Shown in pieces: positions 19,130-27,906 of a stretch of 64,000 bases of DNA. The first letter of the stretch is position 1, and each line of letters starts with the position of its first letter. The position numbers and the translations under genes are program-made. This DNA is from JAPPHA01 sp965220985 (lineage in GTDB: Bacteria > Pseudomonadota > Alphaproteobacteria > Rhodobacterales > Rhodobacteraceae). The DNA is taken from positions 248,001 through 312,000 of the forward strand of contig OZ244854.1 in the NCBI GenBank assembly GCA_965220985.1, read 5' to 3'. The notes beneath the pieces were generated by a model. It ran no database searches, was not told where the DNA came from, and worked only from the letters and a program-made list of their open reading frames with translations.

Positions 19130-20305
19130 ATGACGAATGTCGTGATCGCATCGGCAGCGCGAACTGCCGTCGGCAGCTTCAACGGCAGCTTTGCCAACAC
19201 CCCAGCACATGACCTTGGAAAGGTCGCCATCGAAGCCGTGGTCGAGAGAGCCGGCGTCGACAAGTCCGAAGTCTCCGAGACGATCATCGGGCAGATTCTC
19301 ACCGCAGGCCAAGGCCAGAACCCCGCGCGTCAGGCACACATCAACGCCGGACTGCCGCAGGAGAGCGCCGCATGGGGCATCAACCAGCTCTGCGGGTCGG
19401 GACTGCGTGCCGTCGCCATCGGTGCCCAGCATGTCATGCTCGAGGACGCCGACATTGTCGTTGCCGGCGGCCAGGAAAACATGAGCCTCAGCCCCCATGT
19501 CTCGCACCTGAGGTCGGGGACCAAGATGGGACCGACGAAGCTCGAGGACACGATGCTCACCGACGGTCTGCTCGACGCCTTCCACGGATACCACATGGGG
19601 ATCACGGCGGAGAACGTCGCCGAAAAGTGGCAGATTTCCCGGGACGCCCAGGACGAATTCGCGGTCAAGTCACAGAACAAGGCCGAGGCCGCCCAGGAAG
19701 CCGGCAAGTTCGTCGACGAAATCACGCCCGTGACGGTGACACACCGCAAGGGCGACATCGTCGTCGAGTCCGACGAGTACATCCGCAAGGGCGCCAACAT
19801 GGAGTCGCTGCAAAAGCTCCGACCTGCCTTCAACCGCGAGGGATCGGTGACGGCGGGGAATGCGTCGGGCATCAATGACGCGGCTGCCGCCGTGCTGTTG
19901 ATGCGCGCGGACGAGGCCGAAAGACGCGGCATCGAGCCGCTCGCCCGCATCGTGTCCTACGCGACTGTCGGGCTCGACCCGAGCATCATGGGCGTGGGGC
20001 CGATCGGCGCATCGCGAAAGGCCCTCGAGAAGGCCGGCTGGTCGACCGACGATCTCGATCTCGTCGAAGCGAACGAAGCCTTCGCGGCACAGGCCTGTGC
20101 CGTCAACAAGGACATGGGATGGGATCCGGACATCGTCAACGTCAATGGCGGGGCGATCGCGATCGGACACCCGATCGGCGCGTCGGGATGCCGCATTCTG
20201 AACACGCTGCTCTTCGAGATGAAGCGGCGCGACGCCAAGCGCGGATTGGCGACATTGTGCATCGGCGGCGGCATGGGCGTTGCCATGTGCGTCGAGAGAG
20301 ATTGA
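19130..20305 (+). CDS. phaA: Acetyl-CoA acetyltransferase (beta-ketothiolase)
   Basis: Condenses two acetyl-CoA to acetoacetyl-CoA. The 391-residue thiolase has the nucleophile Cys88 in NQLCGSGLRA, His347 in GGAIAIGHPIGAS and the second catalytic Cys377 in CIGGGMGVA. AGAAGGGAAAAC precedes the ATG. The reductase gene phaB follows after 51 bases, so the pair makes (R)-3-hydroxybutyryl-CoA for polyhydroxybutyrate. No PHA synthase gene is in the window. Confidence 0.95.
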   Translation: MTNVVIASAARTAVGSFNGSFANTPAHDLGKVAIEAVVERAGVDKSEVSETIIGQILTAGQGQNPARQAHINAGLPQESAAWGINQLCGSGLRAVAIGAQHVMLEDADIVVAGGQENMSLSPHVSHLRSGTKMGPTKLEDTMLTDGLLDAFHGYHMGITAENVAEKWQISRDAQDEFAVKSQNKAEAAQEAGKFVDEITPVTVTHRKGDIVVESDEYIRKGANMESLQKLRPAFNREGSVTAGNASGINDAAAAVLLMRADEAERRGIEPLARIVSYATVGLDPSIMGVGPIGASRKALEKAGWSTDDLDLVEANEAFAAQACAVNKDMGWDPDIVNVNGGAIAIGHPIGASGCRILNTLLFEMKRRDAKRGLATLCIGGGMGVAMCVERD

Positions 20306-20356
20306 TCGCTCAATCGAGCGAAATGCCAGGAATTCTGATCACAAAGGAGAAAGACA

Positions 20357-21079
20357 GTGGGAAGAGTGGCGCTTGTCACGGGTGGAACCCGGGGAATCGG
20401 CAGAGCGGTTTCCATCGCATTGCGGGACAAAGGGCACACCGTTGCTGCAAGTTACGGAGGCAACGAGGAGGCCGCTGCGGCGTTCACGGATGAAACCGGC
20501 ATCGCGTCATACAAGTGGTCGGTTGCCGACTACGACGCCTGCGTCGCGGGGATCGCCCAGGTGGAAGCCGACCTGGGTCCGGTGGAAATCCTGGTCAACA
20601 ATGCCGGCATCACCCGGGACGGCATGTTCCACAAGATGACCCGTGAAGCGTGGAATGCGGTGATCGACACCAATCTCACGGGGCTGTTCAACATGACCCA
20701 TCCGATCTGGAATGGCATGCGCGATCGTGGATTCGGTCGGATCATCAACATCTCTTCCGTCAACGGTCAGAAGGGACAGATGGGCCAGACCAACTATTCC
20801 GCTGCCAAGGCGGGTGACATCGGCTTCACCAAGGCGCTGGCCCAGGAGGGCGCCTTCAAGGGCATCACGGTAAACGCGATCTGCCCGGGTTACATCGCAA
20901 CCGAAATGGTGATGGCGGTGCCCGAAAAGGTCCGGGAAGCGATTATCGCCCAGATCCCGGTTGGCCGGTTGGGCGAAGCTGACGAAATCGCGCGATGCGT
21001 GGTGTTCCTGGCCTCGGACGATGCAGGGTTCATCACCGGCTCGACCTTGTCGGCCAACGGTGGTCAGTACCTCGCCTGA
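20357..21079 (+). CDS. phaB: Acetoacetyl-CoA reductase
   Basis: NADPH-dependent short-chain dehydrogenase that reduces acetoacetyl-CoA. In 240 residues it has GGTRGIGRA (cofactor loop), NNAGITRDGMFHKM, the catalytic Ser in NISSVNGQKGQ and the Tyr-x3-Lys in NYSAAKAGD. The GQKGQMGQTNYSAAK stretch is typical of PhaB rather than of FabG. The GTG at 20357 is the start, with a strong AAAGGAG at 20343-20349. Confidence 0.94.
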   Translation: MGRVALVTGGTRGIGRAVSIALRDKGHTVAASYGGNEEAAAAFTDETGIASYKWSVADYDACVAGIAQVEADLGPVEILVNNAGITRDGMFHKMTREAWNAVIDTNLTGLFNMTHPIWNGMRDRGFGRIINISSVNGQKGQMGQTNYSAAKAGDIGFTKALAQEGAFKGITVNAICPGYIATEMVMAVPEKVREAIIAQIPVGRLGEADEIARCVVFLASDDAGFITGSTLSANGGQYLA

Positions 21080-21089
21080 TCTGGCGATG

Positions 21090-21105
21090 CCGGTCGGATG
21101 ACCGG
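21090..21105. terminator. Hairpin between convergent phaB and pncB
   Basis: CCGGTC-GGAT-GACCGG forms a six-pair stem with a tetraloop in the 27-base gap between two converging genes. It lacks a U-tract, so it is only terminator-like. Confidence 0.3.
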
Positions 21106-21106
21106 A

Positions 21107-22402
21107 TCACACGATGATGTCGCGGTGGATTGACGGCGTCGCGCCAAAGACATTGCGGTAGCGCTCGACCTCGCGGTCGGGTCCGAGGGACTTGTTGGCA
21201 TCGTCACTCAGCTTGACGGTGGGCTTTCCTTCGGCCCGAACCAGCTTGCACACGAGCGAGAACGGATCGAGCGCGCGGTCGGCCACCAATTCCCTGAAGT
21301 CGTTGGTCAGGAGCGTTCCCCAGCCAAAGGCGACATTGGTCTGATCCCCGAACTGCCGCGAGAGACGCTCGATGTCGCCGACATCGAGGCCGTCCGAGAA
21401 GATGACCAGTTTCTCGCGGGGGTCCTGCCCATGCTCCTGCCACCATCGGATCGCTCTTTGCGCTCCTTCTTCGGGCGACCCGCTGTCGATGCGTATGCCC
21501 TTCCACTCCGCCGCCCATGACGGCGCATTGGCAAGGAATCGCTTGCTGCCGAAGGTGTCGGTGAGCATGATCAGCAGATTCCCGTCATGTTCCTGTTGCC
21601 AGTCCGACAGCACCGCATAGGGCGCCTGTTCCAGTTCGCCGTCGGATTCGGCCAGCGCGGCATAGACCATCGGGATCTCGTGGGCGTTGGTGCCGATGGC
21701 TTCGACCTCCCGACGCATCGCGATCAGGCAGTTCGAGGTGCCCGAGAACTTGTCGCCCAGCCCTTCGATCATCGCCTGAACGCACCAGTCCTGCCACAGG
21801 AACGAGTGGCGCCGTCTGGTCCCGAAGTCGGCAACGGCGAGCGGCTCGATCGGGCGCAACCGGTCGATCTTCTCCCAGATCTTGGTCATGGCGCGGGCGT
21901 AGAGCACCTGCAGTTCGAACTTTCCCATCTGTTCCAGCACGGCACGGGAACGCAGCTCGAGAATGACCGAGAGCGCGGGGATTTCCCACAGCATGACTTC
22001 GGGCCAATTGCCTTCGAAGGTCAGTTCGTAATCGTCCCCGTGTCGCTCCAGGTTGTAGGGGGGAAGCCTCAGCTGCTCGAACCACTCGAGAAAGCCGTGG
22101 TCGAACATCTGTCGCTTGCCGTAGAAGGTGTTGCCTCTGAGCCAGGTGCTCTCGCCTCGCGACAGCGACAGCGAGCGTATGTGATCGAGCTGTTCCCGGA
22201 GTTCACCTTCATCCACGAGTTCGGCGAGCGGGAAGTTCTTCCTCGATCGGTTGATCACCCGGTACGTCACTTTTGTTTCGGGGAAGCGCCGGAAGACGAA
22301 CTGGCACATCAGCAGCTTGTAGAAGTCCGTGTCGATCAGCGACCGGACGATCGGATCGATCTTCCACTTGTGGTTGTAGACACGTGTCGCGATGTCGACC
22401 AT
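21107..22402 (-). CDS. pncB: Nicotinate phosphoribosyltransferase
   Basis: Joins nicotinate to PRPP to give nicotinate mononucleotide in NAD salvage. The 431-residue protein starts with the family pattern PIVRSLIDTDFYKLLMCQ and carries GTRRRHS, the phosphohistidine region FSGTSNCLIA, the DTFGS loop and IRIDSGSPEEGA. It lies 60 bases downstream of pncA on the same strand. The two enzymes act in sequence, nicotinamide to nicotinate to NaMN. Confidence 0.95.
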   Translation of the reverse strand: MVDIATRVYNHKWKIDPIVRSLIDTDFYKLLMCQFVFRRFPETKVTYRVINRSRKNFPLAELVDEGELREQLDHIRSLSLSRGESTWLRGNTFYGKRQMFDHGFLEWFEQLRLPPYNLERHGDDYELTFEGNWPEVMLWEIPALSVILELRSRAVLEQMGKFELQVLYARAMTKIWEKIDRLRPIEPLAVADFGTRRRHSFLWQDWCVQAMIEGLGDKFSGTSNCLIAMRREVEAIGTNAHEIPMVYAALAESDGELEQAPYAVLSDWQQEHDGNLLIMLTDTFGSKRFLANAPSWAAEWKGIRIDSGSPEEGAQRAIRWWQEHGQDPREKLVIFSDGLDVGDIERLSRQFGDQTNVAFGWGTLLTNDFRELVADRALDPFSLVCKLVRAEGKPTVKLSDDANKSLGPDREVERYRNVFGATPSIHRDIIV

Positions 22403-22462
22403 GGCTCAGACTTCCAGGAAGAATATGGCTGTCGCCAGAATGCGAAGCGATGATATCCGTTC

Positions 22463-23071
22463 TCAGGGGACGATCTTGACCCCGCAGGACTTCATTTCGG
22501 CGCGGGCCTCGTCGAGCGAACCGTCGAGATCGATCGCCCGGCACGCCGATTCCACGACGGTGACGTCGAACCCCAGCCCGGCGGCATCGACGGCCGAAAA
22601 GCGAACGCAGTAATCGAGGGCCAGCCCGACCAAAACCAGCCGCTTCACGCCCCGCTCTCGCAAATACCCTTCCAGACCGGTCCTGGTCTTGTGATCGTTT
22701 TCGAAGAAGGCGGAGTAGCTGTCGATGTTCGGACGAAAACCCTTGCGGATGACGAGTTGTGCCGGCGTGGTGTTCAGCTTCGGATTGAAGCGGGCGCCAT
22801 CCGAGCCTGCCACGCAGTGCACGGGCCAGAGCACTTGCGGACCGTAAGGCATGTCGATGACGGAATACTCCGCGGCTCCGTCATGGTTCGCGGCGAATGA
22901 CGTGTGGTTTGGCGGGTGCCAGTCCTGGGTCAGCACCTGGACCGAGAACTCTTCCTGCATTGAATTGACCTGATCGATGATCGACGCCCCGTCGGGCACC
23001 GCAAGCGCGCCTCCGGGACAGAAGTCGTTCTGAATGTCGATCATGACGAGGGCAGTGTCATCGGCGTGCAT
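22463..23071 (-). CDS. pncA: Nicotinamidase
   Basis: Hydrolyses nicotinamide to nicotinate. The 202-residue isochorismatase-fold protein has the catalytic triad Asp12 (MIDIQNDF), Lys110 (IRKGF) and Cys155 (DYCVRFSA), with metal ligands in TQDWHPPNH (Asp50, His52). It forms an apparent two-gene operon with pncB. Confidence 0.95.
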   Translation of the reverse strand: MHADDTALVMIDIQNDFCPGGALAVPDGASIIDQVNSMQEEFSVQVLTQDWHPPNHTSFAANHDGAAEYSVIDMPYGPQVLWPVHCVAGSDGARFNPKLNTTPAQLVIRKGFRPNIDSYSAFFENDHKTRTGLEGYLRERGVKRLVLVGLALDYCVRFSAVDAAGLGFDVTVVESACRAIDLDGSLDEARAEMKSCGVKIVP

Positions 23072-23408
23072 TGTCAGGCTCTCTCGCTGGCGTTTCGAAT
23101 CATTTGGTCACGACTGCAGTGCATCGATGACCGTGACCGGCTCCCATGTCGGGCGCAATCCTTGGAACCGACTCGCCACGGGAAGCGGCTGACGCCCTTG
23201 CGTTTGGTGCGACAACGGCCCGATCAGGATCTCCGCAGGCTGCTGCCGACAGATATAGAGTCTGTCGCTTCACAGGGCAAACCGTCAGCGGCGCCCGGGT
23301 ATCCGATCTGCGCCCAATGAGTGACGCCCCCTGCCCTTCAGACGAGCATTCGGCGAGTGTGACCAAGGCGAAACGTCATGTGTCTTGCCGCTTCGAAAGG
23401 CATCTTCG
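23072..23408. other. Gap between pncA and the Fic gene
   Basis: No frame here looks like a protein. It should contain the pncA promoter at its left end and the 3' end of the Fic transcript at its right end, but no clear motif was seen. Confidence 0.4.
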
Positions 23409-24035
23409 TCAGGCAGTGTGCTTGATTGCCGCCGACAGATCTTCGGTCCTGTATCTGCTGAAACCCTCGTAGTGCCAGCTGACGTCGATGCACTTCATGA
23501 ACAGGACACGATCATCGATCCTGTCGGAGAGAGCCTGTTTCAGGAGCGCCTTGATTTCGACGTCCTTCACGACGCTGCGCTGCATGGCCGAGAGATAGTC
23601 CTCCTTCTCTACCAGTTTCCAGTCCACGACCCGGTTGATTCCTCTCTTGAACATGAGGTCGAGCCAGATGCGGGTGGCCCGTCCGCTGCCGTCCCGGAAC
23701 GGGTGGGCAATGTTCATTTCGACGTATTTTTCGACGATTTGGTCGAAGTCGCCTTGCGGCATTGCGTCGATGGAATTCAGCGTTTGCTGCAAGTGCATCA
23801 CGGGCGCGAAACGAAAACTGCCCTTGGCGATGTTCACGTCGCGGATCTGTCCAGCGAAATCGTGGATGTCACCGAACAGGCGAGCATGGATGAAACAGAG
23901 ACCGGCGAAGGTTCCGACTTCCACCCGTTCGAGTTCTCCCGAGTCGAAGAGTTGCCTGGCCTTGCTCTTGCTGACCCTCTCCTCGGCTTGCGCGAGCTCG
24001 ATCTGATCGGCGACTTCCATCCTGTTCTTTGTCAT
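23409..24035 (-). CDS. fic: Fic-domain adenylyltransferase, class III (self-inhibited)
   Basis: Transfers AMP (or another phosphate-containing group) to target-protein hydroxyls. The 208-residue protein closely resembles the small class III Fic of Neisseria (NmFic): it starts ARQLFDSGELERVEVGT and has DFAGQIRDVNIAKGSFRF, the flap region. The Fic motif is HPFRDGSGRATR (111-122), with the catalytic His111. A serine replaces the asparagine of the usual GNG. The C-terminal inhibitory helix carries SWHYEG (Ser186, Glu190, Gly191), the class III SxxxEG motif. The ATG at 24035 has GGAGAG upstream. No separate antitoxin gene is needed, and none was found. Confidence 0.9.
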   Translation of the reverse strand: MTKNRMEVADQIELAQAEERVSKSKARQLFDSGELERVEVGTFAGLCFIHARLFGDIHDFAGQIRDVNIAKGSFRFAPVMHLQQTLNSIDAMPQGDFDQIVEKYVEMNIAHPFRDGSGRATRIWLDLMFKRGINRVVDWKLVEKEDYLSAMQRSVVKDVEIKALLKQALSDRIDDRVLFMKCIDVSWHYEGFSRYRTEDLSAAIKHTA

Positions 24036-24531
24036 CGTGTGACACTCTCCACTCGGCCCGCGACAGGATTGTCGGTCTGCGCACGGAGTCCGCTGCGACA
24101 GGCACGATGGCCGCATTGCGAGACTACCAACTCCAGTTTGCGAAACAACGACGGTATTTGTGTGAAACTCGCTTGCCAAGCATGACGCGGTCGCCGAGTT
24201 CGCGGTCATTCGAGCAAGGTGCAGACAACGGGGGAAGCACGACCAACAAACGGTGCAGTCGTGTCGGAAGGGTTCAGATGATCCGTTGCGGAATTCTTCC
24301 GAATGTCGCAGGGACCATTGACAGGCATGCCGACAAATGCTGCCAGCCGAACAGCCGCCGGACGGAGCGACAACGCAGCATGACACAACCGGACTCGGCG
24401 AGGGTTGGAACGGCGGGCAGGGGAAATGGTGCGGGACGCCACCCGTACGGATCCGAGCAGGGACGACTCCATTGGGCTTTCGACCTCGTTCCTGCGAAAT
24501 CTGAGCAATAGGTTGTCAGGAGAACTTTGCC
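24036..24531. other. Divergent intergenic region, Fic gene and hydratase gene
   Basis: Nearly 500 bases without a convincing gene. It must hold two divergent promoters. AGGAGA at 24518-24523 serves the GTG start at 24532. Confidence 0.4.
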
Positions 24532-25356
24532 GTGAACCCTCCATCAGAAAACGCCGTCGTGGTGCACGATGTCATCGATCCCGCCAGGGCAGCCGCCTTG
24601 CACGCGACACTGGGCGTTGGAGGGAAAGCGCCCGAGCAAGGGTCGCATCTCCCGCCCCTGTGGCACCACGTTCATTTCTGGGAAAGCGTCGCCGAATCCG
24701 GGCTTGGACGGGACGGCCATCCGCGCACGGGGGGCCTCATTCCAGACACCGGCTTTCCGCACCGGATGTGGGCCGGTGGGCGATTCAGTTGGCACGCTCC
24801 TCTCATCGTCGGCGTCGAGGCCCAAAAATCGTCGAGCCTGATCCGATGCGAAAACAAGACCGGCAGATCGGGCAATTTCGCCATTGTCACGCTGCGGCAC
24901 GAGATTCGGCAAGGCGGTCGAACTTGCGTCATCGAGGACCAGGACCTGATCTATCGCGAAGAAAAAATTCGGCAGCAAAAGGCGCCCGCTCTCGCACCTC
25001 TTGACGAGACCGTCTCGCATGAGCATCGGTTTTCGACCGTCATGCTGTTCAGATATTCGGCCATCACCTTCAACGGGCACCGCATTCATTACGATCTTGA
25101 TTTTGCGACGAAGCAGGAAGGGTATTCCGGCCTCGTCGTTCACGGCCCCCTGCTCGCGCTCTTGCTCGCTCGAATTGCCCACGAGGAGCTTGGCAGTCTC
25201 TCGAGGTTCAGCTTCAGAGCGACATCGCCGATCACCCACGAGGAGACGGTGGAGGCCTGCGCGCGACACGATGCCGAACGACTTTCGCTATGGATTCGTG
25301 GCGCCGGCGGCCGGCTCTGCATGAGCGCCGAAGCGCAGGGAGAAGCAACTCCCTGA
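24532..25356 (+). CDS. MaoC-like/HTD2-type acyl-CoA hydratase
   Basis: A 274-residue double hot-dog protein. The N-terminal half (about 1-150) is a FAS1-like dehydratase domain with GFPHRMWAGGRFSWHAPL. The C-terminal half has RYSAITFNGHRIHYD and GLVVHGPLLALLL, the hydratase-2 type catalytic Asp/His pattern. Relatives hydrate mesaconyl-C4-CoA or 3-methylfumaryl-CoA, or act on beta-hydroxyacyl thioesters; which of these applies cannot be told. The GTG start has AGGAGA eight bases upstream. It stands alone and converges on trhO. Confidence 0.8.
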   Translation: MNPPSENAVVVHDVIDPARAAALHATLGVGGKAPEQGSHLPPLWHHVHFWESVAESGLGRDGHPRTGGLIPDTGFPHRMWAGGRFSWHAPLIVGVEAQKSSSLIRCENKTGRSGNFAIVTLRHEIRQGGRTCVIEDQDLIYREEKIRQQKAPALAPLDETVSHEHRFSTVMLFRYSAITFNGHRIHYDLDFATKQEGYSGLVVHGPLLALLLARIAHEELGSLSRFSFRATSPITHEETVEACARHDAERLSLWIRGAGGRLCMSAEAQGEATP

Positions 25357-25370
25357 TTCCTGACGGATGT

Positions 25371-26294
25371 TTACCCGGCTTGGGTTCCGGAGGCGAAGTG
25401 GTCGTAACCGCGGGCACGAGCGAGTTCGACCTGCCGCTGCCGCTCTCTCAGGCTGCGCAGGCGCTCGCTGTCGCTGCTGTCGATGCATGAAGAACAGGAC
25501 ACGCCTTCTTCGTAGTGCGGATGATTGCGGTCCTCGACCGACAAGGGTCGGCGACAGGAGAAGCAGAGTTCGTAAGAACCGCGTTCCAATCCTCGACGCA
25601 CGGACACCCTGTGATCGAAGACGAAACACTCGCCCTGCCAGAGATCGCTTCGAGCCGGCATGTTCTCGAGATAGTTCAGTATGCCGCCATCGAGTTGGCA
25701 GACATCGCTGAACCCGTCCTTGATCAGGAGGCTGGTGGATTTCTCGCAGCGAATACCGCCTGTGCAGAACATCGCGATCCGTTTTCCCTCGAAACGGTCT
25801 CGATTTGCCGCCCACCATTCCGGGAACTCGCTGAAGTTCTCGATGTCGGGATTGATCGCGCCGGGAAACGTCCCGACATCCACTTCGTAGCTGTTTCGGG
25901 TGTCGACGACAACCACATCGTCATCCTCGATCAATTCGTTCCATTCACTTGGAGGGATTCTTTGTCCGGTCTCAGCGAGCGGCTGCACATCCGGTCGACC
26001 CATCGTCACGATTTCGCGCTTGATGCTGACCTTCATGCGCCGAAATGGCTGAACCTTTGCAACGCTCTCCCTCGGCCTGATGTCGGCGCAACCCGGCAGC
26101 GAGCGAATGACAGCAAGCACCCGATCGACGGCATCGCGGGATCCTGAAATGGTTCCGTTGATGCCTTCATGAGCGATGAGGACAGTACCTTGCGTACCAG
26201 CTGCGATGGCCTCGCGCGAGACAGTCTCGCGAACGGAAGCTGGATCGGAAAACCGCGCAAACTTGTAGAACGTCGCGACAATGATGTCGGTCAT
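25371..26294 (-). CDS. trhO: tRNA uridine(34) hydroxylase (rhodanese-like)
   Basis: Oxygen-dependent enzyme that makes 5-hydroxyuridine at tRNA position 34. The 307-residue protein has the N-terminal UPF0176 domain (AHEGINGTISG, 41-51), a rhodanese domain with the active-site Cys177 in FCTGGIRCEKS, and a C-terminal cysteine pair region (LCFSCRRPL and CSSCI) that may bind metal. The ATG at 26294 gives the usual N terminus MTDIIVATFYKF; the in-frame upstream extension looks non-coding. It marks the last conserved chromosomal gene before the accessory block. Confidence 0.93.
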   Translation of the reverse strand: MTDIIVATFYKFARFSDPASVRETVSREAIAAGTQGTVLIAHEGINGTISGSRDAVDRVLAVIRSLPGCADIRPRESVAKVQPFRRMKVSIKREIVTMGRPDVQPLAETGQRIPPSEWNELIEDDDVVVVDTRNSYEVDVGTFPGAINPDIENFSEFPEWWAANRDRFEGKRIAMFCTGGIRCEKSTSLLIKDGFSDVCQLDGGILNYLENMPARSDLWQGECFVFDHRVSVRRGLERGSYELCFSCRRPLSVEDRNHPHYEEGVSCSSCIDSSDSERLRSLRERQRQVELARARGYDHFASGTQAG

Positions 26295-26422
26295 GATGTT
26301 CTTGCCACCACTTGGCTCGACCTTAGCCTTTGACATCCCGGGTAGACGCCAATCTATCTTGTGACCCCTGCCACTGGCACACGTATTCACCGTACTCCGT
26401 GTCACTTTTGGCGGTCTGCAAC

Positions 26423-27892
26423 CTAAAGGTCGAGCTCTCGCTGCAAAGACGGCTCCGCTTTGAGATCACGCGAACGTCGTGAGGTTGCACGTTTTGACTT
26501 TTTCTCTTTTGACAAGCGGGACTTACATTGTGACTCAGCGGCCGAGAAAGATCCTGGCGACTCAACGGCGGTGGCGTCTATTTGTGAAGGAGTTTCCTCG
26601 TCAGCATCCGAACAACCCACAGCTACTGTTGAACCGTCTTCGCCATTCTCAGGCAAAACTGTCTCTGCTGTGTGGTCGGCGTTGTCGGAGTCACTTTCCA
26701 ATTCCGTTTTCGAGGACTCTACTTCAGTAGCTTCACCGACTGCTTCAGAATTCTGCAAAGATTGAGTGTCAGACGATGCGGTGTCGTCTTTAGTACGTGT
26801 CTCAGTTTCTGAGTCATCGGTCGTACTATCAGATGCGCAAGACTGCGGCTCAGTGTCCGAATGAACCGCAGTACGGACGATTTCCATCAGTGGTTGCGCC
26901 CAGCCTTTCTGACGCATTCGAGACTGTAGCAACCCAACCACTGCTGCACCGGGCAAGGCGAGTCCGAGAGCTATCAAAGCTACGGACAATTGCGCCCAGC
27001 CGGTTTCGAGCGAGTCGTCAGGGACAATCCTAGCTAGGGTCCGAAGATCCAATTCGAGTGCATCGAAATCTGGCTCGTCTTCGTCAGCCAAGCGCTTTGC
27101 GTGGTGCTCCCCTGTCGCAACAGCCAGGAGTTGAACCATCTCGGCTTTTTCAAGCGGGAGCACGCCTAACGCATCGGCGAGAGTATCGTCATCCATAGGC
27201 AAAAATGTTGCACTCGCGTGCCCAAACTTCTTGCAGGCACCCAAGTAGGAATTCGTCGCACCAAGCCAGCTTGCATCATCGGAAGCGAGAAGCTGGCGCT
27301 GGCGGGCGGCTAGGATCATACGGGCCCATGCTTCGGCACCGGTGCCCGTGACCCGGTTGACAAGTGCGGCGTCCTCGACAGGTGGCTCCATCATTTCGGT
27401 TTGCATCGTCCGAGCCTTGGAGAGAAGGGATTCCTCTGTGCTATCGGACGAGGTGGGCCAAGGCCGTTCCCACGCCCAACTCCATATGCGGCGAGCTTGC
27501 TGGTTCAAACTCTCAAAAAAATAGGTCTTTTTCCACGTAACCCATGCGTCCTGTATCTCGCTGTCAGCAAGTGTGAGTTCCAAGTCCATCCGCTTTGCGG
27601 TTGGGGAAAGCAGCCTTACGCTACGTTCCGACAGCGCCTCGAACGTAGTGCCATCGATTGACAATAATGCACTGCCGCTACCAATTCTGAATGGTGGCAC
27701 GCACGGATAGGCAAGAAGGAACCCGTCATCTGCAGGTTCCAGATCGGAAGCAAGGCGAAGCGACTCCTCGACGGCAGTCACGACGGTACTGGTGTCGAAC
27801 CATACCAGTCGCCCCGGCGTCACACGCAGCACCCCTTTCAAGTTCCAGTTAAGCCATTCGAGATAGCTGATGGCAATCAAATGTCTACTCAC
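26423..27892 (-). CDS. Unknown single-helix membrane protein with acidic tail
   Basis: I do not recognise this 489-residue protein. Residues 1-300 look globular, with tryptophan-rich stretches (SYLEWLNWNLKG, RRIWSWAWERPWP). A single hydrophobic helix follows at about 301-323 (LSVALIALGLALPGAAVVGL). Residues 350-450 are low-complexity Ser/Thr/Asp/Glu, and 455-480 are strongly basic (SKEKKSKRATSRRSR). The start is GTG at 27892 with GAGGGAAC upstream, 14 bases after the helicase gene, so it is the last gene of the operon. A membrane anchor or effector of the system is a possible role, by inference from topology only. Confidence 0.75.
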   Translation of the reverse strand: MSRHLIAISYLEWLNWNLKGVLRVTPGRLVWFDTSTVVTAVEESLRLASDLEPADDGFLLAYPCVPPFRIGSGSALLSIDGTTFEALSERSVRLLSPTAKRMDLELTLADSEIQDAWVTWKKTYFFESLNQQARRIWSWAWERPWPTSSDSTEESLLSKARTMQTEMMEPPVEDAALVNRVTGTGAEAWARMILAARQRQLLASDDASWLGATNSYLGACKKFGHASATFLPMDDDTLADALGVLPLEKAEMVQLLAVATGEHHAKRLADEDEPDFDALELDLRTLARIVPDDSLETGWAQLSVALIALGLALPGAAVVGLLQSRMRQKGWAQPLMEIVRTAVHSDTEPQSCASDSTTDDSETETRTKDDTASSDTQSLQNSEAVGEATEVESSKTELESDSDNADHTAETVLPENGEDGSTVAVGCSDADEETPSQIDATAVESPGSFSAAESQCKSRLSKEKKSKRATSRRSRDLKAEPSLQRELDL

Positions 27893-27906
27893 AGCTGTTC
27901 CCTCGA

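Noticed and set aside
23469..24505. Search for a separate antitoxin gene next to Fic
   Set aside because: The Fic protein carries its own C-terminal SxxxEG inhibitory helix, and no small frame nearby has a credible start and motif.
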